A model generated the notes under the pieces. The model worked only from the letters and a program-made list of their open reading frames with translations, was not told the origin of the DNA and made no database searches. The position numbers were made by a program, and so were the translations under genes. From Acanthacorydalis orientalis (taxonomy: Eukaryota > Arthropoda > Insecta > Megaloptera > Corydalidae), in contig CM068315.1 in the NCBI GenBank assembly GCA_034766995.1, forward strand, positions 51,866,162 to 51,930,161: 64,000 bases of DNA, in the 5' to 3' direction. Positions 1 through 11,975 of the stretch are shown one piece after another (positions within the stretch are counted from its first letter, which is position 1; each line of letters opens with the position of its first letter).

Positions 1-667
1 GGTTCAGAAAAAAATATTATTCTTAATACGATCCTGTACCCTTTAGGTCACAACCCATTGAAGGCAGTAACCATTTTGTATGTATGGCAAAAACGTTACG
101 TACATAGATAACATTATGTTTTCATTCCTCTCTTTTTGATAAATACGCATCATATCTATTTGTGCAAGTTCCACTGTATACAAAACATCGTTGTCATCTC
201 TTTAGGAGTTTCGCATAACTTTTAATACATTCGAAATAATTGTGAATTTTTATTGTTTCGGGAGCATTTGAAATATACGAACGTTTTATTTTCGCTTAAC
301 GAGATAAATTTTAAATTTTAATGTGAATTTTTAATGCAGACATTTAAATGAGCATCACTTTTTATTCTTTTCGTTATTTGCTACGAAAATTAATTTTCAA
401 AGAAAACATTTTATTAGTGAATTCTTTAAAAGCGCCATTAAAGTGAACTTGTAGTTGAATTTATTTTAATTAAAAAACACTAATTTGGACGATATGTTCG
501 CTAAATAAAAGCGAACTGAAAATCTTTTTTTTTTCATAAAAAAGCGTTACAGTTTTTATAAAAGTGATGATAATTTCTAATAGTATTTCATCGAAGTAGA
601 TATTGAAACGTTAACGTGAACAAATTAATGAGAAGCTTTTTCTTTTGTCATTGCACGTGAACGCACA
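1..667. other. AT-rich spacer
   Basis: No coding frame, splice-flanked segment or repeat end was seen. Confidence 0.5.
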
Positions 668-691
668 TTGGTAGTAAATGAACAACGGTCG

Positions 692-859
692 ATGTCGCAG
701 TACAATCAATCGTATAGCCACGACCCACGACCCACGGGAGTTGATATCGCTGCCAAAGCACTAATGACGATCGTTCCGTATTGTCCGCGCATGCATGTCA
801 CACAAAATGAACAGATAAATGTAACCTTAACGTTCGAATTTCATTTACAGTTTTATTAA
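692..859 (+). other. Short open frame in balanced patch, unassigned
   Basis: A frame with an ATG at 692 runs 55 codons to a TAA at 857-859. Its first two-thirds have balanced composition and a non-repetitive peptide (for example SHDPRPTGVDIAAKALMTIV). It is also open 24 bases further upstream, to 668. No family is recognised and no clear splice pair frames it. It may be a chance frame or an eroded exon. Confidence 0.2.
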
Positions 860-1257
860 ATTTTTGTAATTCATTCAAAAAATCACCATTCGGAATCAAA
901 ACACGTCTGTTTGTACTTTTATCTACCTTTCTCTTCCCTACATATCTCACCCTTTCCTTCTTCATATACGCAAATACATACATACACACACACACTCATT
1001 TATATATATATATATATACATACATATATATGTACATATAGAGATAGATAATTTGAAACTATCCTTATTCGACAATGTCTACATAATTTAAATTAAATAA
1101 TGTAATTACATAAAAATCAAAAATATTAGTAGTTAATTGAAGACATTATAATTTTACTTATGAAACAAATTATTCATGAAATTTTTAATAAAAAAATGTT
1201 AATAACTTTTTTGGGTTTTGAAGTTAAAGTATAGATGTAATAAGAAGAGTAAAGAGT

Positions 1258-1490
1258 GTGACATGGAAATGGGCGGGGTATGCTGCAAGAAGAAAAGACA
1301 ACCGATGGACAAGAGAAATTATTAACTAGTAACCAACGAATATAAAAAGACCAATGAACAGATAAGTAAGGAATTTAAAAATTTTCTTAGAAATCAGTGG
1401 AAAAGAAAAGAATTCAATCGTACAAACTGAAAAATCTTGGAAGAGGTCTTTATCTAACAGTGAATTGACAGAGGCTCCAACTGCTGATAT
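1258..1490 (+). pseudogene. RTE-type LINE, 3' end of reverse transcriptase ORF, degraded
   Basis: Reading from 1264 gives WKWAGYAARRKDNRWTREII, the conserved C-terminal segment of RTE reverse transcriptases (usually WAGHxAR...DxRW...). After a frame change, the stretch from 1428 gives KILEEVFI, two stop-interrupted residues, then IDRGSNC, matching the family ending LEEAFIQQW. Stops stand where Trp and Gln codons are expected and at least one frameshift separates the two parts, so this is a dead copy. The element is truncated upstream, as RTE insertions usually are. Confidence 0.75.
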
Positions 1491-1787
1491 ATACATTAAA
1501 ATAAATAAATATTTAGCAATTGAATATAAAAAAAATCTGTTTGAAAATTTAATTTACTTTAAACAGTTAATTTCTTCATAGCATTATACCCGAGCTTTAA
1601 TTAAAATGAACCCGAAATTATAAAAATATTCTCCACTCTACCTAGTTTTTTTAATGTATATATTATCATTTCAACAATTCATTTTTTAAATAATAAAAAT
1701 GTAACTGATAGTAGCACAATAAATGAACATAAAATCATTTAATAAACATTTTATGACAGTAAATAGTGAACTTACTTTCATTATAAG

Positions 1788-1790
<3 letters not shown>

Positions 1791-1830
<40 letters not shown>
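1791..1830. repeat. (TA)n array, 40 bp
   Basis: Uninterrupted. It abuts the RTE-like tail fragment on its left. Confidence 0.95.
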
Positions 1831-1832
<2 letters not shown>

Positions 1833-1914
1833 TCATCATCTTCAGCCCCTGTCAATCCACTGCTGGATAAAGGCCTCTTCCATGACTTTCCATTTTGTTC
1901 GATTCAGTGCCTCT

Positions 1915-1917
<3 letters not shown>
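1831..1917 (+). mobile_element. RTE-like LINE/SINE tail fragment ('CATCATCATC...CTGCTGG')
   Basis: The CATCATCATC start followed by CCACTGCTGGATAAAGGCCT is the widespread arthropod repeat linked to RTE elements and SINEs with RTE tails. It stands alone here, directly between two (TA)n arrays (1791-1830 and 1918-1980), and has no neighbouring coding part in register. The RTE piece at 1258-1490 may or may not be from the same insertion. Confidence 0.75.

Positions 1918-1980
<63 letters not shown>
1918..1980. repeat. (TA)n array, about 63 bp
   Basis: Uninterrupted. It abuts the RTE-like tail fragment on its right. Confidence 0.95.
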
Positions 1981-1984
<4 letters not shown>

Positions 1985-2904
1985 CTTACACAATATAAAT
2001 AACTGCGATAGAATTGATAAAAATAGTTCAACATTTTACTACACGTATGTTTAAGAGTAGGGTAAATTATTTTTATATATTTTTAAGTTAATAGTAAATT
2101 TTTCGCCTCAAGAAAAAATATATTATACTATTTTTCATTATATTATAAATTAATCATTCTGCTGAAATGAATAATTTACATATACATAATGTTAGTGCGA
2201 TTTTGTCATTAATATTATATTTAAGGTATAAATATATTTTGTTAACCATTTTTTTTAATTCTAAAAATCGCTATTGTTAAAAAATATTCATTAAAATTTT
2301 AAGAGTATAAAAAAAAACTTTTATACTATTTAATTTATGTTATTAACTTTATTTGAATGCTGCAGTATTTCTTCTCCAGTGAAGTTTTAAAAGAAAATAG
2401 GTATAAAATCATGAATATATGTTTTTTTGCTAGTTATAGCTGATTTGAAATCAGCAGAAAGTAGGTTAATGGAAAAATATTACATAGATATTCTCTAGCT
2501 TGAGAGTACTTGAGTAGCTTTTTAATGAATTATTTATTTTGACGAATAAAATTCTGCTTTTTGTACTGAGAGTTTAAAATTATAAAAAGTACTAATAAGA
2601 CATTAATTTTTAATATTTACGTGAAAATAAACTAATCTGGAATATTATTTCAGGGTAAACAATAGAAATATATTTTTAAAATTTACAGAGGCTATATTCT
2701 TAAATTAATAATTTCTTTGATATTTTTAAACGTGTCTAATTATCTCATTAAATATTAGTATATAAAATGTATTAAATAAATCAGTACAAGCGGATGCTAA
2801 ATTAATTTAAAATTGTTTACAAAATATGTAAAAAAAAATTAAAACCGATTCATTATTTGACCTTAATATATAACCAATAGACATTTATAAGAACGCAATT
2901 GGGA

Positions 2905-3037
2905 TTAAACGATTAAACGCAGAGACAGCAAAAGCAAAACCAGAATTGGAAAACGTGCTCCCTGGAGAGACATAAGTCAGCCAAAATTATTCACAGCAGT
3001 ATTCAAGAAAACTTATAAAGTTCAAATAACAAATTGA
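2905..3037 (+). pseudogene. RTE-type LINE reverse transcriptase fragment
   Basis: The frame reads SKSKTRIGKRAPWRD then SQPKLFTAVFKKTYK before a TGA at 3035. This corresponds to the RTE palm motif usually written IGxGVRQGD..SPKLFTA, just upstream of the catalytic FADD box, which is missing here. The invariant RQGD has become PWRD, so the copy is not functional. It is a short island with TA-rich flanks. It could come from the same family as the remnant at 1258-1490, but the order (3' end first) means they are separate insertions or rearranged. Confidence 0.65.
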
Positions 3038-3469
3038 GTAAATTTATTTACGACACGAGCAGAGAAAAAAATTAAAACGTACGACAGAAGTATTAATTAA
3101 ATCATTGTATTCGTATCTAAATGCCGTATTGTCAAAAAACAATAATTATTAATATTTATGATTTATTTTTATTGTAAGAGGATTTGTTTAAATTATTAAA
3201 AGATTTGAATTTAATGAAATTTTTAATGATATCTGTTATAGTTACATTTACTGGATTATTTAGTGGAAAAGTAAATTTTTATATGAAAATAACAGATTTT
3301 TTATTTATTAATTGGAACAGAGAATTAAAAATACCTATTATCTTAAAACTACGGATCAAGGAGAACTTTTCAAATATATTTTATTTGTTAGAATTAACAG
3401 TAGAAAGAGATAGTTTATTTAATTAAAAATACTTAAAAACGAATTATATTATTAAATGTTTATTTAATG

Positions 3470-3470
<1 letters not shown>

Positions 3471-3516
<46 letters not shown>
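3471..3516. repeat. (TA)n array, 46 bp
   Basis: Ends exactly where the pogo-like MITE begins. Confidence 0.95.
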
Positions 3517-3519
<3 letters not shown>

Positions 3520-3914
3520 GAAAACCCCCATTTAAGACACTTCGTTTAAAGTCGTTTCATACTTAAATCATAAAAAAATTCACACTTCGACTCGATATTA
3601 ATTAGCCTCGATATTTATTATAACGTACCACCATCACTTCGGATGAAAGCATGGATTAATTAAGAACTCAAATTAACAAATAGACATATACATATGTATA
3701 GTATTCTTGCAAAATATATTTCTGTATACATATATGTACATACAAAAATGTCCATTAAAATTCCAATATACACCTATTCGAATGTACATACATTATTGGG
3801 AATAATGAGACTTAAATTTTGCTTGGTATACTCGTATGTACAATTTGGTCAGATTTAAGTCCGTTTCAAGTTGAGTAGCAATTCTGTAACTCCGTAGTAA
3901 ATCGGAGTATTCCT
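3517..3914. mobile_element. Pogo/Tigger-like MITE with imperfect terminal inverted repeats
   Basis: The left end reads CAGGAAAACCCCCATTTA and goes on with CACTTCGTTTAAAGTC, very like Tigger/pogo termini (CAGG...ACC...TT...CTTCG). The right end, read on the other strand, is AGGAATACTCCGATTTA, an imperfect partner. Both ends abut (TA)n arrays, which suits the TA target of Tc1/mariner-superfamily elements. The 398-bp body has no coding frame. Family placement is from terminal resemblance only. Confidence 0.5.
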
Positions 3915-3932
3915 ATATATATATACATATAT

Positions 3933-3936
<4 letters not shown>

Positions 3937-3980
<44 letters not shown>
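3937..3980. repeat. (TA)n array, 44 bp
   Basis: Lies just right of the pogo-like MITE; a degenerate TA stretch (3914-3936) fills the gap. Confidence 0.95.
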
Positions 3981-3986
<6 letters not shown>

Positions 3987-3989
3987 GTT

Positions 3990-4304
3990 TGTGACAAAAT
4001 ATAATTTAAATATTGTGAAAATAAACTTTTATAATTCATGATTTTATAATGAATAAAAAAATTATTATTACATTTCTCTTAAGATATTTTGAAGTATATT
4101 GAAGATTTTTTTAGTATCTATTACAACAAAGCTTACAAAAAAAACATATATAAACGTCAGAGAAATTCAGTTATTTTATATGCTTCAGAATTTTCAGATA
4201 ATTACTATTTTAGTTGAACATAAACTTCTCACTTAACAATAATTATACATGGAGTAATTAAATAGAATAAATAATAATTATAATTTTTCTTCTGGAAAAA
4301 GTTC

Positions 4305-4347
<43 letters not shown>

Positions 4348-5140
4348 CGTATTTTATTTTCAGTAAAAAATATTTCTTAATTGTGAAACAATAATGAATA
4401 TAAAACTATTTGAAATTTCAGAATAAAATAATAACATGAAAAAATACAAAAACTGAATTATGTAAATAAATATTTTTACTGATCAAAGTTTTTATCTGTA
4501 CAAAATATGTATGAAGGATGAAAACACAAAATGAAAGCGTTTTTCGAATATTTCTTTTGTAGACCATTAAAAGCTTTCCGCTGAAACTTAAAACATGTAA
4601 AAAGAGACTATTTTATAAAACAATATTTTTAGCAAGACAAGGGTTAGCATTGCTGTTATATGATCAAAAGATGCAAAGAATTTTATCATGTTGAATATTA
4701 AATTCGAGTCTTTGATCTAACGATATAAAAAAAATTGGAAACGATCAAAGGAATATTTGTTTAGAGTAAATAACTCTGAGGTCGATGCATATATATTACC
4801 TACCTGTGTTTTCTTTGTATATATTTAAGAGATATGAGAAAGAGTTATGAATTCGTTTTCAATATTAAAATTTTGTTATTCATCCTGTCAGCAAAAAAAT
4901 ATACATGCATTCGGCGAAAATCATCGTGGATATAATATTACTATACAGAAACAGTATTTATAACAGTTCACTCAATTTACATAACATAATCAAATCAAAT
5001 AGTTTACTATGAATATAATATTTAATAAAATGTATGCACATATTGAAGAAGAAATGTACGGTTTTAAAATACGTCAATATAAATTAATTTTTAGCTTTTT
5101 AAATTTGTATACAAAAGTAAATTAGTCACACAAATACAGT
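3990..5140. other. AT-rich spacer
   Basis: Apart from one interrupted (TA)n array, nothing recognisable. Confidence 0.5.
4305..4347. repeat. (TA)n array with one G interruption
   Basis: 43 bases, interrupted at 4321. Confidence 0.9.
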
Positions 5141-5141
5141 A

Positions 5142-5144
<3 letters not shown>

Positions 5145-5189
<45 letters not shown>
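5145..5189. repeat. (TA)n array, 45 bp
   Basis: Uninterrupted, 38 bases left of mariner copy 1. Confidence 0.95.
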
Positions 5190-5196
<7 letters not shown>

Positions 5197-5226
5197 TAAA
5201 AAAAGAATTAAAAATACTAATATTTA

Positions 5227-5682
5227 TTAGGTGTACAAATTAACTCGATGTCTCTTTGACGGAAAATGAATGTTTACGGAAAAATGAAATATATTTCAAT
5301 CATCTGAATATTCTCTATTATTTTGAATGAATTTGATTAATCTGTTGGGTAACTGACGAATCGTTTGTGGAAAAAAAGATGGCGGCTTTGAGTCGATGAA
5401 ATCAATGCATTTTCGGACCTCTTCCACTGTTTTAACATTTTTACATGTTTTATGCGTCACAACACCTTCCCCCAAAGTTGAATAAATCATTCCGGCAGGA
5501 CTTTTTTCAACTTGAATGCGAAAAGTACGCAATGCCTAATATACTGCTTTTAGGATGCCATTGTATTCACTACTGTTTTGTGAGGTTATGCCAACTGCTC
5601 GGCCAAGACAAATAGTGTTTGTAAATGTTAAGATTGGTGTTTCAAAATCGACGAGAAATTTCTTTTAATTTAAAATACCTAA
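5227..5682 (-). mobile_element. Mariner-derived element, copy 1 (complete ends, internal deletion)
   Basis: The left end is TTAGGTGTACAAATTAA and the right end, read in reverse, is TTAGGTATTTTAAATTAA. Both are flanked by TA (5225-5226 and 5683-5684), the expected target duplication. The 456-bp element is about a third of a full mariner. Its centre encodes a shrunken transposase remnant. Copies at 19572-20043 and 39967-40526 share the same internal joint, so the deleted form itself multiplied using transposase from a full-length relative. Confidence 0.82.
5296..5532 (-). pseudogene. Internally deleted mariner transposase remnant
   Basis: This is a 78-codon frame. Residues 1-32 resemble the N-terminal helix-turn-helix of mariner transposases (EKSPAGMIYSTLGEGVVTHK). 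Residues 44-78 match the C-terminal end (SKPPSFFP..IRQLPNR..KFIQNN.EY), where family members typically end FF..GI..LP.RW.K.I.NNGEY. The entire catalytic D,D34D core is missing between them. Length is 78 residues against about 345 in active mariners. It cannot catalyse transposition; whether a peptide is made is unknown. Confidence 0.72.
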
Positions 5683-5689
5683 TATTGTT

Positions 5690-7600
5690 ATACCAAATTA
5701 ATTAGTAATATGATATTACATTATTTCATAACTTGAAATAAGATTATTAATTATTCGATTATATGTTTTTTTCCCAATACATAACAAATTATAAGTTAAA
5801 TATTATCAGTGTATTTTAAAAATCAGTTTGAAAAAATGCATAAAAACAATAAATTGTAAAATACTGTACTTATTTTCACGTGGTTGAAAAAATCATTGTC
5901 TGATTAAATATGAAAGATTTATACAGTTCACTTTTTTATTTCTTTTAACAAAATTTTATTTACTTCACTCTGTTTAAATATATAAATTTATATTCTTAAC
6001 ATTCAATAATTTTATAACAATCAAATAAAAGTATACACAAGAAAGATTCGCTCCACTGGTAACTTATTTATTTATGGTACTTATTAATTGTCTTTTTATA
6101 ATTTTACTGATAAAATATGAACGGAACTGCATTTTATTTCAAATCTCTGTCGTGTTACTCAATTTGTCATCAATAGAGCATACTGTTTTTTACACACAAT
6201 AAACTTTAACTAAACATGAACACCCCTAGTGTAGTAAACACTTGAATCGGATTTGTATACAATGAATTTATACTTTTAGTACTACAGTAAAAGAAACAAT
6301 GTTTCACATTGTACTTTACTGCAATAAGTACAATAGGAACGAAGTTGTGAAAGCTACAAACAATTCGCTAAGCTTTATGTACATTCTACAAAATTCTATA
6401 GACCAAACAAAAGACAGGAAGACATTAGTATGTTCGTATGTGTAAATGAAAACATTTATATATGATTCTGTCTCTCCTATCTTTTTGTCCTTGTGTTATA
6501 TATATATATATAATTACATTTGTTTAAATAAATAATATATAAATATACATAAATGATACATATTCAATGTATGTTATGACGTTCATTGTCGTGAAAGAAG
6601 TAAACATATTTATTCCACTACAAAAAATAACAATAATATTAATTATTTATAAAATACCTTATATATGTATCTTAGTATAAAAATATATGTTTTTATGTTA
6701 ATTGGTATTTCAATTGTTCATAGAAACTGTACGATTCTTAAATGATTAAACACGGATGTGCAGGTTTTATATGAATTCTGAATTTCTGATTAATCACATT
6801 TTATAAGGGTAAATTAATGACATTTGCGCGGTGCGAGTATTTTTCTTGCATTCTACTAAACCTTCGTACCTTTAAATCGAATTCAGTATTTTTGGCCTCT
6901 TATAATGTCACTCTGAATGAAATGTGTCGCAGACGTCCAGTGTCAACGTTAAATTATTTTATCTACTCAATGGTAAACCGTGAATTTTCTGAATCGGTCT
7001 GTAAATAAAATTAATGATTGTGTCGTATTTAAAATTACTGCTGCGGAGTAACAATTGATTTTTTTTATACAAAAAATTAATACTTTCCGTTCTAACTATT
7101 TCGAAACAGAAAAAAAAATATATTAAATAATGTAGATAATACATTTGAATAGAGAAATAAAAAATGAATAAATTATTTTTTATCTTCGTTCAAAAATACA
7201 TTTTATTGAATACCGTAAATTTTGCAAGTTCATTTAGATATGCTGTCATAAAACAGTTTTTATATTCAAATATCTTCAGATTCGATTAAATACAAAATAT
7301 AAAATTAAACGTAAGTAAAAGCAAACGAAATATTACTGATATTCGTTCTGTTTTATTCCTCCTTTACACCAAACTCATTTGAACGAATGTTGTTAATTTA
7401 TTTGAAGTACTTACTTCGAATCTAAAAAGATTTTAAAGATACGAGTACCGTAAACATTTTCGTTTACTTTAATATTTGTTTTCATCAGACCGCAATCGAG
7501 AATTCAATTTTAAAATGAATGAATTTAAGATTTTATTTCATTATTATTTATTAAAAATTAATTAAGAAGAAACGAAGGGTGTAAATCAGCTCACATAAAT
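5690..7600. other. AT-rich spacer
   Basis: Only short chance frames (60-63 codons around 6817-7144) and a minor TA run near 6500 were seen. Confidence 0.5.
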
Positions 7601-7649
7601 TCTCAGGCATTATATATATATATATATATATACATATACAAATATATCA

Positions 7650-7881
7650 TATTTAAAGTATATTTTAAAAAGCGAATTCCATGAACACGTATGACAGTTG
7701 AATGGAATCTACAAAGTAGTAAGAAAAATTCGTTGACTATATTGCCTACAGCTACGTTCAAGAAATGGATGATATTTACCTCTATTGCAATTTGATCCCA
7801 ACAAATACTACACAAAGGAACGTCATTTCTATCGATGTAAACATGCCCCATAAAAGTCAGTATCGAATGATTGTATTTCAA
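7650..7881 (-). pseudogene. LINE 3'-end fragment (RNase H-like tail with zinc-knuckle box)
   Basis: On the minus strand from 7881 the peptide includes YNHSILTFMG, then RNDVPLCSICWDQI at residues 18-31 and later IRFLKYTLNMIYL. This order resembles the end of Jockey/I-type LINE polyproteins, where H-SxL is followed by PxCxxCG..LTVxHIL and a final FLK... stretch. The usual Gly after the second Cys is Trp, and the His-Ile-Leu box is eroded. The frame then runs into a (TA)n array at 7611-7631, giving meaningless Tyr-Ile. This is a pattern match only and could be coincidental. Confidence 0.42.
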
Positions 7882-7974
7882 CGCCGTTTCACAATTTCAA
7901 ATCTTTGATATTTATATATTTTTTATGCATACATATTGACAAATTTGCAGTCATTTCTTTCGAAACAAACTTCT

Positions 7975-7976
<2 letters not shown>

Positions 7977-8028
<52 letters not shown>

Positions 8029-8029
8029 T
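7977..8029. repeat. Compound (CT)n(AT)n array
   Basis: About 31 bases of CT followed without break by about 22 bases of AT. Confidence 0.95.
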
Positions 8030-8285
8030 AAAAAGTGGACCAAGCAATAACAAAAATATATAACAATAAAATTTAGATAATTTATTTCTACTAAAAATAA
8101 CTAATCTAACATAATTGTTAAATAAATATTTATTTGTATAAATTTTAATCAAACACATTCTGTAACAATAAAGATGCAAATCAAAATTTAATGTTTAAAA
8201 TAGAAACTAATTAATATTTTTTTAAAAAAACGTATATTTTCAAATGTATCAAATTTTATGTTTAATTTTTCATTTTACATATGTA

Positions 8286-8317
8286 TTAGGTTGGTAGGAA
8301 AATAATTACGGATTTTG
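8286..8317 (+). mobile_element. Mariner terminal inverted repeat, orphan left end
   Basis: TTAGGTTGGTAGGAAAATAA and the following TTACGGATTTTG closely follow the classic mariner terminus (TTAGGTTGG.. AAGTAATT.CGG). The dinucleotide before it is TA. No matching right end or transposase frame was found within the next kilobase, so the copy is truncated or decayed. It differs from the family of the three internally deleted copies. Confidence 0.6.
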
Positions 8318-8329
8318 TTTTCTGAATTC

Positions 8330-9479
8330 TAACCTGAATTTAATTTTAAAGTGTGTTTTTCAGTCTATATTTTGGTAAAATCGGTTTAGGTTTTATTATT
8401 CAATTTGCCTCAAATTCAAATATTCAATATTTTCTAGTAAAAAAACAATAGGATTTTTTTAACTTGAACACACATTCGAAAATGTGTGTAGAACCTGACT
8501 TGTTTATTTTTTAAACATAAAATAAAATATGAACGAAAGCATTTCATTATGAGTAAATAAGGTATATTTGAGTATACGGACTTTACTGAAAGCTTTTAAA
8601 ATCGTTGCTGTATAGCAAACCAGCAGATCCGGCAGAATTTCAATGTGCTCAACCGTTGTTATTCTACATCGCAGATTGTAGCTTATAATGACAAGAGAAA
8701 TGCCTTTATAGTTATATATAATCCCTATATTGGTTCATTTAAATAGTAAATCCCCTATAGGTACATTTAAGTCTTTCCGAGCTTTTGTAAATACATAATT
8801 TTCTATGATCTGAAATTAGATATTCGTTATCATTTGTGAAATAAACAAAACGTTCGCTGGCGACATTCATATAGTTTTACAAACAAATATGCAAATGAAT
8901 AAATAGTAAAAACAATATATTTTTATTTATTGAAGAATATATTTTAGTTATGTAGAACTTAAATAAATATTTCAGTTTTAATTACTTCGTTCTTTATCAA
9001 CAGTTAGTGAGGCGATTAACATTTCTGAAATAATTACTGTTTAATTTTTTTAACAGATTCAACAGACTAACTTATTTCTTTGTAAATAAACGTCATGTGT
9101 TTATATATATATATAGAGAGAGAGAGAGGGGGGGGGGAGAATCATTAATGGTCTTGAATTTAATTTTTATGACTTGAAATATATGTACATGCAATTAAAA
9201 ATGGACTGAAAAATATGCGATACGAGAATAAATAATAATTTGGATAACTATGCGTTTGTTATGCTTAATTATATAAGAGATTAAAGTTGAATAGTTGCAA
9301 ATAGAATTTACTAATATTGATAGCTTATATACGTTATCACTGTGCTTTCGGTTCAGAAACGTATCGTTTTTATTTGTGTTAATATTATAACACATAAAGC
9401 TGTATGGTAACAAATATGCGGACCTCCATCATTATTACACTATTCATCTTTCATTATTATTCACTAGCTTGTCATAAAA
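8330..9479. other. AT-rich spacer after the orphan mariner end
   Basis: A balanced stretch at 8600-8700 could be decayed mariner interior, but no transposase motif survives. A (TA)n(GA)n run ending in nine G lies at 9103-9138. Confidence 0.4.
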
Positions 9480-9790
9480 ATGATCGCTTTTCACAAATAC
9501 TCTGAGTGCGTCGACAATCGTATCAGTTAAATGCCAAAACTCCAATAAGAAAATAACATCAGTTACGTCAACATACGTCGAAACTTTTATCTACATCTTT
9601 CATCATCCACTAATATTCAGTTGCGATTTCGTATTATTCCAATTCTGTCAACACGACGGAAGACATTCCAGAGATTTATGTGGATAATGGTCGCACACAT
9701 AGTATGAATAATGTAGTGAGATTCGAACTCCGCTCTCTGTGGCATCTCGACTATATTCTGAAGAATTTCCTGTCGCTATGCGCTTCGATA
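9480..9790 (-). mobile_element. Probable tRNA-derived SINE
   Basis: On the minus strand GAGTTCGAATCTC (at about 9731-9719) matches the RNA polymerase III B box (GGTTCGAATCC), and TAGCGACAGG about 50 bases upstream resembles an A box. Together they give the spacing of a tRNA-related SINE head. The downstream part has balanced composition for about 200 bases, unlike the flanks. No tRNA cloverleaf can be closed, and no target duplication was identified, so exact ends are uncertain. Confidence 0.4.
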
Positions 9791-10482
9791 AACTCATGCG
9801 GATACGCACGATATATATTGAAATTGAAATTTACGTTTCGATGCAGAAAAATTGTTTAATGTATACTTATTGAGTGACACTTACTTTTTGAAGTAATCAG
9901 ATACAAAATAAATCTGTAAGTATTTTGCAAAATTTGTAACGCGTCGATGAATAATACTTCATACTTTTTTTAATTCAATTTTCTTTTAAAAATACTTAAT
10001 TAACATCTTACATTTTAATTAAACTCTTTCATATAATAATTATATTAGAGAATAATTATTTACTATAACTAAACTAATTATTCAAAAAATAACGTTTTTA
10101 TAAAATCATCTGTTAACTATTTCAGAAAAATAATAAAAATACAACATTTATTGATCGTTTTCAAGTTCATGGGCTGTTTAATACAGAAATAATATTTATT
10201 AGTGTACATGATGTTTCTTTATAAGTAAAAGACTGTTTTATAAAGAAAAGACAAAACATTTCTCATAATATAATAGTAATTAAATTATAAATATTTTAAA
10301 AAAATCATTAAAGAACTATTAGATACTTAGAAACAGAATTGCATATTGTCTTATATGCATTAAATACATAGTTTTCTGAAAATATTTATTATGTATTGTT
10401 TCATAAATTCGTATAAAAAACAAGAATACATATAATTACTATATTCTCATATATAAATTATTATTTATTATTTTCAAATAGT

Positions 10483-10485
<3 letters not shown>

Positions 10486-10541
<56 letters not shown>
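10486..10541. repeat. (TA)n array, 56 bp
   Basis: Uninterrupted, in plain AT-rich spacer. Confidence 0.95.
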
Positions 10542-10543
<2 letters not shown>

Positions 10544-10873
10544 CTTATTTTAGTATTTATTACTTATAGAATACATACATACTACAAGCACTTCTTATCG
10601 AAATAATAAATAAAACAAAAACTAACTGTTGAAATAAAATATATTGTATAAATTTAAAATATGAAATATGTCGTACACTTGTAAGATACTATTTTGTTTA
10701 TATTACAAATTTTGCTGATATATATGTATCAATCATACATTTGAAAAAGGTTGTATTGAAATTTCTGTTATTTATACAGTTTGTACCTTTTAGCTATGAC
10801 TATAAAACAGCTATTTACCTTCGCGTTCGATTTAAACTATTTTCTGTTTCGAATTCTTTCAGTGTTGACAATG

Positions 10874-10878
<5 letters not shown>

Positions 10879-10928
<50 letters not shown>
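10879..10928. repeat. (TA)n array, 50 bp
   Basis: Uninterrupted; 340 bases right of the previous array. Confidence 0.95.
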
Positions 10929-10931
<3 letters not shown>

Positions 10932-11975
10932 GAAATATTACTGAAAATAATAGTAATTTACACAGATATAGTCGAATAAATACAAATTTATTTAAAAAAA
11001 TTACCACTTGAAATATCTAATTTAGTTTCAGAAATTAATTTATACAATTTCGCAGTATTTGAATCATTTTCGTACAAAACAGATAAGAATGTACACTTCT
11101 GGATAGTCAAGAAATGTAAAACGACATTAAAGTATAAAAATGATTTAAATGGAACTTTTAAATTATTTTAGATAAAAAAATTAGTAGAAACTCGATAGTA
11201 CTGAAAAAAATACCGTCGAAAAGTATAACAAATACTTTTATCAAATGAACTCTGCTTCGCTTATTATTTGTGTGTATAAGCAAAGTTCAGTTTATGTTGT
11301 CACTCAATCCGCTCGCGAGACAGACGATATCTGTATACTTACAAGACAAACATTTTCACAATGTTATGTAAATTTTAAATTAACTACCTAAGTTTTCCGT
11401 TATCGTCATAGACGTACTCAAGAGATTTCTGCAACTATGCAATTCGTTTAAAATTTAAGACATAGAAGACAATATACACGCTACTTCTTATTATTTCTTA
11501 TATTTCTGTACAGAACTTATCTCAACTATTAATTTAAATAAACAACTACTTAAATTTTACAATTAAAAAAGTATACGTATTTATTTACTTTTGTAATTTA
11601 AGTTAGATAAGGCAAACTTTTTATATTTACAGCTGGAATTAAAAAATAAAACATCCTTCATTGAAAAGTCACTTCTTTTAAATTAGAGTAATATTATTAT
11701 ACTCAAATTAATTTATTTATTTTTAATTAGATCAAATGAAATTGTCAATACTATTTCAATGGAAAAAAATTATTACAATGACTTATTTTATCGAGTAAAA
11801 ATAATTTAATTGCGAATGAAAATATATGATTTGAATTTAATACTTTTATATCGAGAAGAAAGAAATAGAAACAATTTAATATTAAAAAAATATATTTGTA
11901 AGATAAATGAATAAAATATGAATATTTAAAATAGCACACTTTAAAGCGTATACCATTTTATAATACATTTGTTAA

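Larger units (their letters stand above)
9840..11970. other. AT-rich spacer with two (TA)n arrays
   Basis: Otherwise featureless; a frame at 10741-10944 is a chance frame that ends in the second array. Confidence 0.5.

Noticed and set aside
8520..8710. Possible mariner transposase interior after the orphan terminal repeat
   Set aside because: Translations in all frames are broken and show none of the helix-turn-helix or D,D34D landmarks.
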